Positions 40,555 to 49,367 are shown, counted from the stretch's first letter. The stretch: DNA of 58,225 nt from Myxococcales bacterium (GCA_016794345.1 JAEUKE010000013.1:1-58225); one strand, 5' to 3'. Translations and numbers: made by a program. The notes: generated from the sequence alone by a model not told the origin.

Positions 40555-42330
40555 ATGACCGCCGAAGACGAGGCGCCGCAAGAGCCCCAGCCGCCCTCCT
40601 CGAAGACCGCCGTCGACGTCGTCGCGCCGAGGCCCGCGCCGTCGGACCCAGGCTCGATCGATCTCGGATCCACGGGCGAGCTCCTCGCCATCGCGGACGC
40701 GGAGCTCCCGGTGGACGAGCAAGCGCTCTCCGTCGACGGCGCGGACGACTACGTCCCCGCCTCACCGGTCGTCACGGGGCTGCGCCCCCGCCTCGCGGAC
40801 AGCCGTGGCGGCACCTCGGTCACCGTGCTCGGCGCCGGGTTCGCCGCCGGGTGCCGTGTGCTCCTCGACGGGGAGGAGCTCGTCGCGGAGGTGCTCGACG
40901 GCTTCATGATGCGGTTCATCGCGCCGGAGCACGCCGTCGGAACGGGCCTGGTCGAGGTCGAGTCCGTCAGCGGAAAGCGCTGCCCACACGGGGCCGAGCT
41001 CGACTTCGCGCAGGGGCCGGAGCTGCGCCGCGCGGTCCCCGACGAGGTCCCGCTCGAGGGCGGCGTGCACGTCACGGTCGAGGGCGACCGCTTCGCGGAC
41101 GGCTGCACGTTGAGCCTCTTCGGCATGCACGCGCCGGAGGTCGTCTTCGACGGTCCGCAGCGCATCAGCTTCCTCGCGCCTCCGGCGAGCGAGGCGGTGC
41201 TCGAAGGCCTCGTCGTCGTGACAAACCCGAACGGGCTCTCGGGCCGGAGCGAGACGCTCTTTCGGTATCGGCCGCTCGAGCCCACGCTCGCGAGCGTCGA
41301 GCCGAGCCGCGGATGGGTGACCGGCGGCAAGGTCCTCTCGCTGAGCGGCGCCGATTTCCATCAGCGCGCGCGGGTCACGCTGGGCGGGCGACCCGCGATC
41401 GTCCGCTACAAAGATCGCTCGACGGTGGAGGTGGAGATCCCTCCCGCCGACGCGCCGGGGCCGGTGGACGTGGTCCTCACCAACCCGGACGGTCGCACCA
41501 CCTCGCTCCTCGGCGGGTTCACCTACGAGCCCGTCCCGGCGCCGCCGAAGATCATCGACGTCATCCCGCGTATGGGCCTCACCACGGGCGGGGCGACGAT
41601 CCGCATCACGGGCGACAACTTCACCGACGACGTTCGCGTCTTCGTCGGGGAGGTGACCGCGGTACGCACCGTGGTGAGCGCGAAGCTCATCGACGCGACG
41701 CTCCCCCCGCGCCAGCTCCCGGGCCCGGTCGCCATCGAGATCAAGGTGGAAGGCGTCTCGGTCCGCGCGGAGGACATCTTCACGTACGAGTCGCCGCGCG
41801 CTCCGAAGATCACCCACCTCGAGCCGCGCACCGGTCCGGCAGGCGGTGGGACACGTGTCGTCCTCGAAGGCGAGGGCTTTCCCGCCAACGCGACCGTCCG
41901 CTTCGGCGGTGAGCTCGCCAAGACCGTCGTGGTGAAGGGAGCAACGAAGATCGAGACCGTCACGCCGAAGCACGCGGCGGGCATGGTGGACGTCGAGGTG
42001 AGCTCGGCGGAGACAGGCGCCGGCGTCGCCAAGGCCGGCTTCAAGTACGAGATCACGCCGCCGCCCACCATCACGCTCGTCGCCCCCAACAAGGGCACGA
42101 TCGACGGCGGGACGGAGCTCTCGATAGAAGGGAAGAATTTCGCGGAGGGCGCCGTCGTGCTGGTCGGCGGGATCGCCGCGAAGACGAGGCGAATCAGCGG
42201 AAGCGTGCTCGAAGCAAAGACCCCCGAGGGGGACGACGGCAAGCTCGTCGACGTCGCGGTGAAGAACCCCGATGGGCAGCAAGCCGTCCAGAAGCGCGCG
42301 TTCCAGTACGACGCCCGCTATCGAAGCTGA
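40555..42330 (+). CDS. Six tandem IPT/TIG domains, no signal peptide
   Basis: 591 aa. After an acidic, Pro-rich disordered N-terminus (1-70), six IPT/TIG immunoglobulin-like domains follow at about 71-152, 155-238, 243-325, 332-411, 417-499 and 504-586. Each has the P-x-x-G-x-x-x-GG-T...G-x-x-F pattern (for example PRMGLTTGGATIRITGDNF). TIG repeats are normally extracellular or in receptors. Here there is no signal peptide or lipobox, so export must use another route or the protein is intracellular. The function is unknown, with binding most likely. Confidence 0.9.
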   Translation: MTAEDEAPQEPQPPSSKTAVDVVAPRPAPSDPGSIDLGSTGELLAIADAELPVDEQALSVDGADDYVPASPVVTGLRPRLADSRGGTSVTVLGAGFAAGCRVLLDGEELVAEVLDGFMMRFIAPEHAVGTGLVEVESVSGKRCPHGAELDFAQGPELRRAVPDEVPLEGGVHVTVEGDRFADGCTLSLFGMHAPEVVFDGPQRISFLAPPASEAVLEGLVVVTNPNGLSGRSETLFRYRPLEPTLASVEPSRGWVTGGKVLSLSGADFHQRARVTLGGRPAIVRYKDRSTVEVEIPPADAPGPVDVVLTNPDGRTTSLLGGFTYEPVPAPPKIIDVIPRMGLTTGGATIRITGDNFTDDVRVFVGEVTAVRTVVSAKLIDATLPPRQLPGPVAIEIKVEGVSVRAEDIFTYESPRAPKITHLEPRTGPAGGGTRVVLEGEGFPANATVRFGGELAKTVVVKGATKIETVTPKHAAGMVDVEVSSAETGAGVAKAGFKYEITPPPTITLVAPNKGTIDGGTELSIEGKNFAEGAVVLVGGIAAKTRRISGSVLEAKTPEGDDGKLVDVAVKNPDGQQAVQKRAFQYDARYRS

Positions 42331-42453
42331 TCGTCGCGGCGGCGGTTGACAGTCGCCTCTCCGGGGCCAAGACTCTGCGGCGAGCACGGCACTGTCGCCT
42401 GCTCGCTATTGCCCGCCGGGAGCGAACGCCTCGGCGAGGAAGGTGACAACACG

Positions 42454-43002
42454 ATGCATCCGGGTTTCTTCGGTTGGTGGAAGAAGGGGTTTGGTCCGTC
42501 CTCGTGCGGGCCCGACGAGCACGCTCACGCTGGCGGTTGCGGGCCGGGACGCGGCTGGCACCACGGCCACGGCGGCCATCACGCATTCATGGGCGGCGGT
42601 CCGCCCTGGCACCACGGTGGCCCGCCCTGGGGCCGCGGTCCCGGCGACCCTGACGACGGCGGCGGCTTCGGCGTGAAACGGCCGCTCCGTTTCCTCGCGT
42701 GGAAGCTCGAGCTGGAAGAGGAGCAGGTCGCGAAGCTCGCGACGATCCTCGATGAGCTGAAGACCGAGCGCGCGCAAGCTTCGGTCGACAATCGACGCAG
42801 CATCGGCGCCTTCGCTGACGCGGTCGAGGGCGGCACGTTCGACGAGGAGAAGGCCAAGGCCGGCGGAGACACGAGGGTGAAGAGCGCGGAGCGCCTGCGC
42901 GAAGCCGTGTTCCAGTCCCTCTCGAAGATCCACGCCATCCTGGACGACGAGCAGCGCAAGAAGCTCGCGTATCTGCTGCGGACCGGCACGCTCTCGATCT
43001 GA
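42454..43002 (+). CDS. Spy/CpxP-like protein with His/Gly-rich N-terminus
   Basis: 182 aa. It starts MHPGFFGWWKKGFGPS. Residues about 18-60 are rich in His and Gly (WHHGHGGHH, PWHHGGPPW), a likely metal-binding segment. The C-terminal helical half (about 75-182) has the LELEEEQVAKLATILDELK and DEQRKKLAYLL pattern of LTxxQ/Spy-CpxP proteins that bind metals or unfolded proteins. Typical Spy proteins are periplasmic, yet there is no cleavable signal here, so it may act in the cytoplasm. The ribosome-binding site AGGAAGG lies about 10 nt before the ATG. Confidence 0.8.
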   Translation: MHPGFFGWWKKGFGPSSCGPDEHAHAGGCGPGRGWHHGHGGHHAFMGGGPPWHHGGPPWGRGPGDPDDGGGFGVKRPLRFLAWKLELEEEQVAKLATILDELKTERAQASVDNRRSIGAFADAVEGGTFDEEKAKAGGDTRVKSAERLREAVFQSLSKIHAILDDEQRKKLAYLLRTGTLSI

Positions 43003-43051
43003 CCCAGCGCGCCTTGCCCCGACGCGATCGACCGGGTAGCGCTGGGAGAGC

Positions 43052-45109
43052 TTGAGCGAGCTCACCCTCAACGCCTCGTCGGTCGCGTCGGTCGCGCAGG
43101 GGACGCTGACCATCGCGCTGGCCGGCATGCTCCGCCGCGGCGCGCGCACCGCGGCGCGCCGGAGGCTCGCTCGCGCGCTCGCCTGGCTGACCGTCTATTC
43201 GGTCGCCATCTTCATCACGTTCTCGGCGATCCGCGAGGAGCTCGATGTGTCGGCGAGCACCGTCGCCCTCCTCGCCGGGTTGATGGCCACCCTCGATCTC
43301 GTCTCCTACGCCGGTTGGCTCGACGACGGCGCGGCCCCGGAGGCACGGCTCGCGCTCTCGAAGCCGCTCTGGGCCGTCGCGGCCCTGGCGCTGAGCGCCA
43401 CGGTCGTCGGTCTCGTCGCCGCGTGGTCCAGTCGACTCGAGATCGTTCGGGCCGCGGGGATGAGCATCAACGTGATGCTCCTCGGCCTGTTCGCGCTCAT
43501 GTTCGTGCGCCTCCGCTCGGCTTGGCGCCGCCGGGTCGCGGGCGCGAAGAGCCTGGCGCGGGCCGCCGCCTGGCCGGTGGTCGCCATCTGCGCGAACCTC
43601 GTCGCGAGCGCGGCGATCCAAGCCGGGCTCGCCGTGCCGGTCGGGCTCTATCAGGCCACACGCGACGTGGCGCTGCTCTTCTTCGCCTTCGGCATCCTCA
43701 CCACGTACCTGGATCACGGTCACGAGCCCATGAGCCTGCACGCGCGGCTCGTCGCGGGCACGCTCACCGTCGTCGCCGTCCTGGTGACGGCGAGCGCGCA
43801 CCTCTTCGAGGCCTACCTGGGAGGCAAGCTCGGGCCGAGCCTCGCTCCCGAGATCGGAGACGGCATCGCTTGGCGCCTGTTGCTCCTCCTCGCGCTCGGC
43901 GCCGCGCTCGTCTTCGGCCTCTTGCCGCGCATCTTCCGGAGGAGCGTGCTCGAGCCGCTCGACGCGCTCATCGGCGCGGTCGAGACGGTCGAGCGCGGCG
44001 AGATCGCGACCTTGCCCGCCGAGCGCGCGGACGAGCTGGGCCGGCTCAGCAAGTCGTTCAACGCGATGTCGCGTGGGCTCGCGGACGGCAGGCGCGCGCT
44101 CGAAGAGAAGGTGACGCAGCTCGAGACCCGCCAGCGGGAGATCGAGTCGCTGAACGAGGAGCTCCGCCGCCAGATCGCCTCGCGCTCCCGGAGCCTCGCC
44201 GAGTCGCTCGAGCGCGGAGCGCTCGGCCGCAAGCCCGTGCTCCCCGAGGACCAGATCGGCGAGCGGTACCGCGTGATCCACAGGTTGGGGGAGGGCGGGA
44301 TGGGCGTCGTCTACGAGGTCGAGCGAACGACGGACGAGCGGCGCTTCGCCCTCAAGATGCTCGCCCCGTCCGCCACGCCGACGACCGCGGTGCGCCTCGC
44401 GCGTGAGGCGGAGATCGCGGCGAGCGTGTCGCACGCGAACCTGGTCTCGGTGGTGGACGTCGGCGTCCACGACGGCTCGGTGTACCTCGTGATGGAGCTC
44501 GTCGAGGGGGGCTCGCTCGACGACGCGAGACCACGCTTCGGCGATCTCGACTTCGCCCGCGCGGTGTTGCCGCAGATCGCTCGCGGCCTCGCCGCGCTGC
44601 ACGAGAGCGGCGTCGTCCACCGCGATCTGAAGCCGGCCAACGTCTTGGTCACGGAGAAAGACGGTGTCGTCATGGCGAAGATCGCCGACTTCGGGATCTC
44701 CCGACGCGACCAGGTCGACGTGCTCGGCGCCACCGCCGCGATGCTCGGCCCCACCGCGCCCGTGGCGTCGGGGCTGACCAAGACCGGGTTCATGATGGGC
44801 ACCGTCGCGTACATGGCGCCGGAGCTCGCGAGCGGAGCGAGCGGCGTAAAAGCTCCCGCGGACGTGTTCGCCTTCGGCGTCCTCGCGTACGAGGTCCTCG
44901 TCGGAAGATACCCGTTTGTCATGCCGCCCATCCTGCTCGTCATGAGCGGGCAGGGATTCCCGGTAGCGCCGCCGCTCCCGGACGCGCTGCCACCCGAGAT
45001 GCGCGAGGTCGTCAGCCTGGCTCTCGACGCAGAGCCGGCGCGGCGTCCGACGGCCGCGCGGATCGCCGAGCTGTTGGCGTCGGCTGCTCCCCGGTCGCCG
45101 GAGCGCTAG
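43052..45109 (+). CDS. Polytopic membrane Ser/Thr kinase with HAMP domain
   Basis: 685 aa. About eight hydrophobic segments occupy residues 13-292. A HAMP-like linker follows (about 294-347, RRSVLEPLDALIGAVETVE), then a coiled coil (345-380), and a C-terminal Hanks kinase (406-670): glycine loop GEGGMGVVY, ATP Lys435, HRDLKPAN (523-530), DFG (546-548), VAYMAPE. This joins a sensor-kinase-like input and HAMP to a Ser/Thr output. The TTG start at 43052 has GGGAG just upstream and is uncertain; an ATG at residue 26 is the alternative. A diverged copy of its last ~98 nt lies at 45953-46050. Confidence 0.92.
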   Translation: MSELTLNASSVASVAQGTLTIALAGMLRRGARTAARRRLARALAWLTVYSVAIFITFSAIREELDVSASTVALLAGLMATLDLVSYAGWLDDGAAPEARLALSKPLWAVAALALSATVVGLVAAWSSRLEIVRAAGMSINVMLLGLFALMFVRLRSAWRRRVAGAKSLARAAAWPVVAICANLVASAAIQAGLAVPVGLYQATRDVALLFFAFGILTTYLDHGHEPMSLHARLVAGTLTVVAVLVTASAHLFEAYLGGKLGPSLAPEIGDGIAWRLLLLLALGAALVFGLLPRIFRRSVLEPLDALIGAVETVERGEIATLPAERADELGRLSKSFNAMSRGLADGRRALEEKVTQLETRQREIESLNEELRRQIASRSRSLAESLERGALGRKPVLPEDQIGERYRVIHRLGEGGMGVVYEVERTTDERRFALKMLAPSATPTTAVRLAREAEIAASVSHANLVSVVDVGVHDGSVYLVMELVEGGSLDDARPRFGDLDFARAVLPQIARGLAALHESGVVHRDLKPANVLVTEKDGVVMAKIADFGISRRDQVDVLGATAAMLGPTAPVASGLTKTGFMMGTVAYMAPELASGASGVKAPADVFAFGVLAYEVLVGRYPFVMPPILLVMSGQGFPVAPPLPDALPPEMREVVSLALDAEPARRPTAARIAELLASAAPRSPER

Positions 45110-45252
45110 CTGGCGCGTTGGCCAGCGCGACCCCGGGGTGAGCGGCCGCGCAAAGCGTTGCGTAGCGCAGAAGTTTGCTTGGCGCGCCGAGCCGATCCCC
45201 CACGTTTCGGCCGCGTCGTGGGGTGGTCCGGGTCTCGCATCTGGAGCCGGCA

Positions 45253-45933
45253 ATGCTCGTGCAAAGCAAAGGTGGAATGGAACGCGCGGAGTGCCTCTCT
45301 CGGCGCCGGTTCGTGGTCGGGCTGATCGGGGTGTGGGCGACTGGGTGCAAGACCGAGAAGGACAAGAAGGACGAAGAGCTGGCGAAGCGTCGCAAGGACG
45401 CGGCCGACGTCGTCGAGACGCTTGGCGAGATCGCGAAGGCGGCCAAGAAGGACAAAGCCGACAAGCCGCCGAAGAAGGGTGCAAAAGGGATCGGCTACGT
45501 GCTGCTCGAGGAGCTCGAGGTGACGCTCGACGGCGAGCCGCGGCCTGATCTGAACCTGGATTACATGTCCGCCAATCTCTGGCTCGATGCAGTGCGAGAC
45601 GTGAGTGGCGGGAGGAAGGCCGATCTACGCCATTTCGAGTCGCTGGGTCGGCTTGCCTACGTCGGTGTGGTCGTGCCGCGTGAGGTCAAGAAGCCGAAGC
45701 TCACCGACAACGGCTTCAAGTTCGACGGCGGGACGTTTGCGGGAGACGTGCTCATCTACTCGGTGCACGACGGCAAGCGGCTCGGCGGGGCTTCGTTCGC
45801 GGCGCGCAGCTCGGAGAAGGTCGACTTCAAGCAGACCGGCTCGCGAGAAGACAACGCCGCGTATTGGATGATGCACGATTTCGGCGAGCAGATCGCGAAG
45901 GCGGCAAAGGAGGCGTCGAACGCAGAACCATGA
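45253..45933 (+). CDS. Tat-type lipoprotein, hypothetical
   Basis: 226 aa from ATG 45253 (GGAG 6 nt upstream); ATG 45277 is an alternative. The twin-arginine motif SRRRFVV (16-22) and a hydrophobic stretch end in the lipobox WATGC (Cys32). A Lys/Asp-rich helix follows, then a mixed domain from about 75 with no motif I recognise (GYVLLEELEVTLDGEPRPDL, GGTFAGDVLIYSV). Export folded by the Tat system and lipid anchoring are inferred from the N-terminus. It is flanked on the left by the kinase gene and on the right by the duplicated kinase-tail fragment. Confidence 0.82.
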   Translation: MLVQSKGGMERAECLSRRRFVVGLIGVWATGCKTEKDKKDEELAKRRKDAADVVETLGEIAKAAKKDKADKPPKKGAKGIGYVLLEELEVTLDGEPRPDLNLDYMSANLWLDAVRDVSGGRKADLRHFESLGRLAYVGVVVPREVKKPKLTDNGFKFDGGTFAGDVLIYSVHDGKRLGGASFAARSSEKVDFKQTGSREDNAAYWMMHDFGEQIAKAAKEASNAEP

Positions 45934-45952
45934 AGACCGCAGCGACGCGGGC

Positions 45953-46050
45953 TCGTCAGCCTAGCTCTCGATGAAGAGCCGGCGCGGCGGATAGCGGCGG
46001 CGCAGATTGCCGAGCTGTTGTCGTCGGCTGCTCCCCGCTCACCGGCACGT
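45953..46050 (+). pseudogene. Duplicated 3' fragment of the upstream kinase gene
   Basis: It aligns without gaps to 45009-45106 (offset 944), about 80% or more identical by eye. Translated in frame it reads VSLALDEEPARRIAAAQIAE followed by LLSSAAPRSPA, against VSLALDAEPARRPTAARIAE and LLASAAPRSPE in the intact kinase. There is no start and no kinase domain. The fragment is overlapped on the opposite strand by the end of the esterase gene. Confidence 0.85.
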
Positions 46051-47305
46051 TGGCGTCGCGGTAGCGGGCCCAGAGCCAGGCCAGGAAGCGCTCGACGCCG
46101 TGGATGACGAACGCCGTCCGGAGCGACGGAAAGATCTCGAACGCGTGCTGCGCGCCCGGGATCTCGGCATAAGCAATCGGCGCCTTCGTGCGCTCGCGCA
46201 GCTCCTTCACGAAGTTCCGCGCTTCGCCGACCGGCACCATCGTGTCCGAGTCCCCGTGGATGACGAGGAACGGAGGCGCTTGTTCGTGGACGCGAGAGAG
46301 GGGAGAGGCCTTGTCGAACTCGGCGTGGCCGTCGACGAGCGACTTCTTGAAGACACGCCGCTCCAGGAGGCGCGTCAGGCCCTTGTGTTGCCAGACGCCG
46401 TGGCGATCGGTGAAGTCGTAGACGCCGTAGAACGCGACGCACCCGCGGACGCTCGTGTCGATCGCCTCGAAGCCGGGCTGGTATTCGGGCTGGTTGGCGG
46501 TGAGCGCAACGAGAGAGGCGAGGTGTCCGCCGGCCGAGCCGCCGGTGACCACGATGAAGTCCGGGTCGGCCCCGAGCTCCTCCGCGTGCTCGCGGATCCA
46601 CCGCAGCGCGTGTTTCAGATCGATCAGCGGATCGGGGAACGTGGCCTTCGGCGCCAGGCGGTAGTTGGCGCTGACACACACCCAGCCTCGTGACGCGAGG
46701 TGGAGCACCAGCGGGAGGCCCTGCTCGTCTTTGCTGCCGAGCACCCACGCGCCGCCGTGGACCTGCAGGAGCACCGGCGCGCGCGGCTTGTTCCCACGAC
46801 GTTTGTACACGTCGAGCTTGACCCGGTAGCCGGGGCCTTCGGTGTAGACGACGTTGCGCGTTCGCTCGACCTCGGGGTGTCGCACCGGGATGGGCACGAG
46901 GAGCGACCGCCAATCGATTGTCGGGGCGAGCGGGCCGGCGAGCTCCTCCGGGATGTCCGCCGCGTAGGTGGCGCCGAGGCCGTCCTTCAGGGCGACGTCC
47001 ATCACGCGCTCCGCCTCTCGCGCCTTGCGCTGGCACCGGAACAAGAAGAACCATGACACGAGCGTCATGCCGAGCGCCACGAAGCCCGGCCACGCGGCGA
47101 GCCCGCCGAACACGACGAAGCCGGCGGTGGCCGCCGCTTGCCAGATCAGGTGGTGGATCGCGAGCTCGGTCGTCAGCCAGCCGGCGAAGAAGGAGAGCGC
47201 GGCCAAGACGGCCGGCCGATGGAATGGCCGGTACGCGTTCAGCGTGAACCAGGCGCCCACGGACGCTGCGCCGAGGAAGAGCCACGGAACGATCTGCGTG
47301 AGCAC
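45956..47305 (-). CDS. Membrane-anchored alpha/beta hydrolase (HSL-type esterase)
   Basis: 449 aa from GTG 47305. Three or four hydrophobic helices cover residues 1-95. The hydrolase domain shows the oxyanion motif QVHGGAWVLGS, the nucleophile elbow GGSAGG, the acid HGDSDTMVP and the base GAQHAFE, all typical of the hormone-sensitive-lipase/esterase group. It probably hydrolyses short-chain esters at the membrane. The last ~30 residues, after about RYRDANVP, are read antisense through the kinase-tail fragment. They are unlikely to be ancestral, so the gene acquired a new C-terminus there. Confidence 0.9.
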   Translation of the reverse strand: MLTQIVPWLFLGAASVGAWFTLNAYRPFHRPAVLAALSFFAGWLTTELAIHHLIWQAAATAGFVVFGGLAAWPGFVALGMTLVSWFFLFRCQRKAREAERVMDVALKDGLGATYAADIPEELAGPLAPTIDWRSLLVPIPVRHPEVERTRNVVYTEGPGYRVKLDVYKRRGNKPRAPVLLQVHGGAWVLGSKDEQGLPLVLHLASRGWVCVSANYRLAPKATFPDPLIDLKHALRWIREHAEELGADPDFIVVTGGSAGGHLASLVALTANQPEYQPGFEAIDTSVRGCVAFYGVYDFTDRHGVWQHKGLTRLLERRVFKKSLVDGHAEFDKASPLSRVHEQAPPFLVIHGDSDTMVPVGEARNFVKELRERTKAPIAYAEIPGAQHAFEIFPSLRTAFVIHGVERFLAWLWARYRDANVPVSGEQPTTTARQSAPPLSAAPALHRELG

Positions 47306-47390
47306 GAGGCCCGATGTTTACCACGGGTGCGCCGGGGCGCATCGTGTCGGAACGGCACGTCTACCGCGCCCGCGGGCTCTCCGAGCCCTC

Positions 47391-47918
47391 TCAGAACGAG
47401 GAGCCGGGCTGCTTCAGGAACTCGGTCTCCTCGGGCGTCGACTCGCGGCCGAGGATCTCGTTGCGGTGGGGGAATCGACCGAAGCGGACGACGATGTCGC
47501 GGTGTTTGACGGCGAAGTCGACGTTGCGTTCAGGGCCGTTCTTGGTGAAGAGCGCGACGCACCGGTGCTGATCGTCCACCGACTCGCTGTGCATGAGGGG
47601 CATGTAGAGGAAGGCGCGCTCGTCCGGCGTGAGCTGGGCGTCGAAGCCCGCGTCGATCGCCGTCACGGCCGCGCGTCGGGCCTGCTCGTCGGTGGCGAAG
47701 GCGCGGGGCGTGCCGCGGAACATGTTCCGGGGAAACTGGTCGAGCGCGATGACGTAAGCGAGCGCGCCGCGCGGCGTGGTGCGCCAGTCTTCGTGATCGC
47801 CGCGCGCGACAGCGGCGTGTAGCTCACCGAAGCGCGCCGTGACCTCCGCGTCGAAGGCAGGGTCCTTCTTCCACCAGCGTGCCTCGTCCGCAAACCAGAA
47901 CGCGAGAACGTCTTCCAT
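47391..47918 (-). CDS. DUF924 family protein
   Basis: 175 aa, full length. Family features are the N-terminal VLAFWFADEARWW, the central YVIALDQFPRNMFRGTPRAF block and FLYMPLMHSES. DUF924 proteins have a TPR-like helical fold and no established biochemical role. It lies 10 nt downstream of the FAD-oxidase gene on the same strand, so the two are probably one transcript. The soluble sequence suggests a cytoplasmic location. Confidence 0.92.
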   Translation of the reverse strand: MEDVLAFWFADEARWWKKDPAFDAEVTARFGELHAAVARGDHEDWRTTPRGALAYVIALDQFPRNMFRGTPRAFATDEQARRAAVTAIDAGFDAQLTPDERAFLYMPLMHSESVDDQHRCVALFTKNGPERNVDFAVKHRDIVVRFGRFPHRNEILGRESTPEETEFLKQPGSSF

Positions 47919-47928
47919 CGTCGGCCTC

Positions 47929-49311
47929 TCAGATCACCTTGCCGGGGTTCATGATGCCCTTCGGATCGAGCGCGGCCTTGATGGCGCGCATGGCGGCGAT
48001 CTCCCCGGGCGAGCGGGTGTAGCCCAGGTAGGGCTGCTTCAGGAGGCCGATGCCGTGCTCGGCGGAGATGCTGCCGCGGTATCGGCTCACGAGCTCGAAC
48101 ATGACTCTGTCGACCTCGCTCGTCTTGGCGAGGAAGCTCGCCTTGTCGAGGTCGTCGGGCTTCATCACGTTCACGTGGAGGTTGCCGTCGCCGATGTGGC
48201 CGAAGAGGCAGACCTCCCAGCGTGGGTATTTCTCGCCGATGGTTTGCTCGAGGTCGCGGCAGAAGTCCTCGAGCGCGGCGATGGGCAGGGCGATGTCATT
48301 TTTGTGCGGCAGGCCGGTGCCGCTCAGGCTCTCGCTGATGCTCTCGCGCAGCTCCCAGAGCTTGGCGGCTTGTGAGGTGTGTTGCGCCATCGTCCCGTCG
48401 GTCACGAGGCCCTGCTCGAAGAGCTCGGCCAGCCATGTGTCCGCCGCGGCGTCGTCGCGCCACTCCGCCTCGAGCACGACGTAGTGGCTGGCTTGCTCGG
48501 CGAGCGGGCTCACGAGGCCGCGGTGGCGGCTGACGCGGGCCAGGCACTTGTCGGTGAAGAACTCGAAGGCGTCGAGCGTCATCGGGGCCTGTCGCGCCGC
48601 GCGGAAGAGGCGGACCACGCCGGCGAGATCGGGCACGGCGAAGAGCATGACCTTGGTGTCGCCCGACGGTCGCGTGAGGCGCAGGGTGGCGGCGACGATG
48701 ACGCCGAGGATGCCTTCGCTGCCGATGAAGAGCTGCCGCAGATCGATGCCGGTGTTGTCTTTCTCCAGCGCGCCGCCGATGGTGAGCACCTCGCCGCTCG
48801 GCAGGACCACTTCGAGCCCGGCGACCCAGCTGCGCGTGAGGCCGTAGCGGATGACCCGGATGCCTCCGGCGTTCGTCGCGATGTTGCCGCCGACCTGGCT
48901 CGAGCCCTTGGACGCGAAGTCGACCGGCCAGGTGAGCCCGTGCGCCGCGCAGTGCTCGTGGACCGCCTGGGTCACGGCGCCCGCCTCCACCCGGACGGTG
49001 CGTCCGAGCGTGTCGACCGGGCCCATCGCGTTCATCCGCGCGAGCGAGAGGACGAGCTCCCCGTTGGCCGCCACTGCGCCGGCGGCGAGGCCCGTTCGCC
49101 CGCCCGAGGGGACGACGCCGACGCTTGCCTCGTTGCAGCGGCGGACGATCGCCGAGACCTGCTCGGTGGTGCGCGGCCGCGCGACCGCGAGAGGACGTGG
49201 CGTGTGCACGCGCGTCCAGTCGCGGCCGAGCTCGGCGAGATCGTTCGCGTCGGTCGTGACGATGTCGTCGCCGAGCGCGGCGACCAGCTCGCGAACGAGG
49301 GGGTCCGTCAT
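47929..49311 (-). CDS. FAD-linked oxidase / D-2-hydroxyacid dehydrogenase (GlcD/D-lactate type)
   Basis: 460 aa. The N-terminal PCMH-type FAD domain (about 37-217) has PSGGRTGLAAGA and VGGNIATNAGG. The C-terminal FAD-oxidase domain (about 250-460) contains GHIGDGNLHVNV and EHGIGLLKQPYL, which carry the metal and substrate residues of D-lactate, D-2-hydroxyglutarate and glycolate dehydrogenases. The exact substrate is open. No glcE/glcF genes are present, which favours a stand-alone D-2-hydroxyacid dehydrogenase. Its own TANNNT element (TAGGGT, 9 nt) suggests it starts a transcript with DUF924. Confidence 0.92.
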   Translation of the reverse strand: MTDPLVRELVAALGDDIVTTDANDLAELGRDWTRVHTPRPLAVARPRTTEQVSAIVRRCNEASVGVVPSGGRTGLAAGAVAANGELVLSLARMNAMGPVDTLGRTVRVEAGAVTQAVHEHCAAHGLTWPVDFASKGSSQVGGNIATNAGGIRVIRYGLTRSWVAGLEVVLPSGEVLTIGGALEKDNTGIDLRQLFIGSEGILGVIVAATLRLTRPSGDTKVMLFAVPDLAGVVRLFRAARQAPMTLDAFEFFTDKCLARVSRHRGLVSPLAEQASHYVVLEAEWRDDAAADTWLAELFEQGLVTDGTMAQHTSQAAKLWELRESISESLSGTGLPHKNDIALPIAALEDFCRDLEQTIGEKYPRWEVCLFGHIGDGNLHVNVMKPDDLDKASFLAKTSEVDRVMFELVSRYRGSISAEHGIGLLKQPYLGYTRSPGEIAAMRAIKAALDPKGIMNPGKVI

Positions 49312-49320
49312 GGCCCGTGG

Positions 49321-49326
49321 ACCCTA
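49321..49326 (-). promoter_or_regulatory. TANNNT -10 element (TAGGGT), 9 nt before ATG 49311
   Basis: On the minus strand it reads CGGTAGGGTCCACGGGCCATG. It separates the FAD-oxidase transcript from the operon upstream. Confidence 0.45.
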
Positions 49327-49367
49327 CCGAACCTGGTCCTCAGGCGCCACCGCGCTCGCGGTCGTCG

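Noticed and set aside
45109..45126. GCTGGC/GCCAGC hairpin right after the kinase stop as a terminator
   Set aside because: Only a 6-bp stem and no T-tract; too weak to call.
42587..45484. A 965-codon open frame on the minus strand
   Set aside because: Antisense to the Spy-like and HAMP-kinase genes. No recognisable domain.
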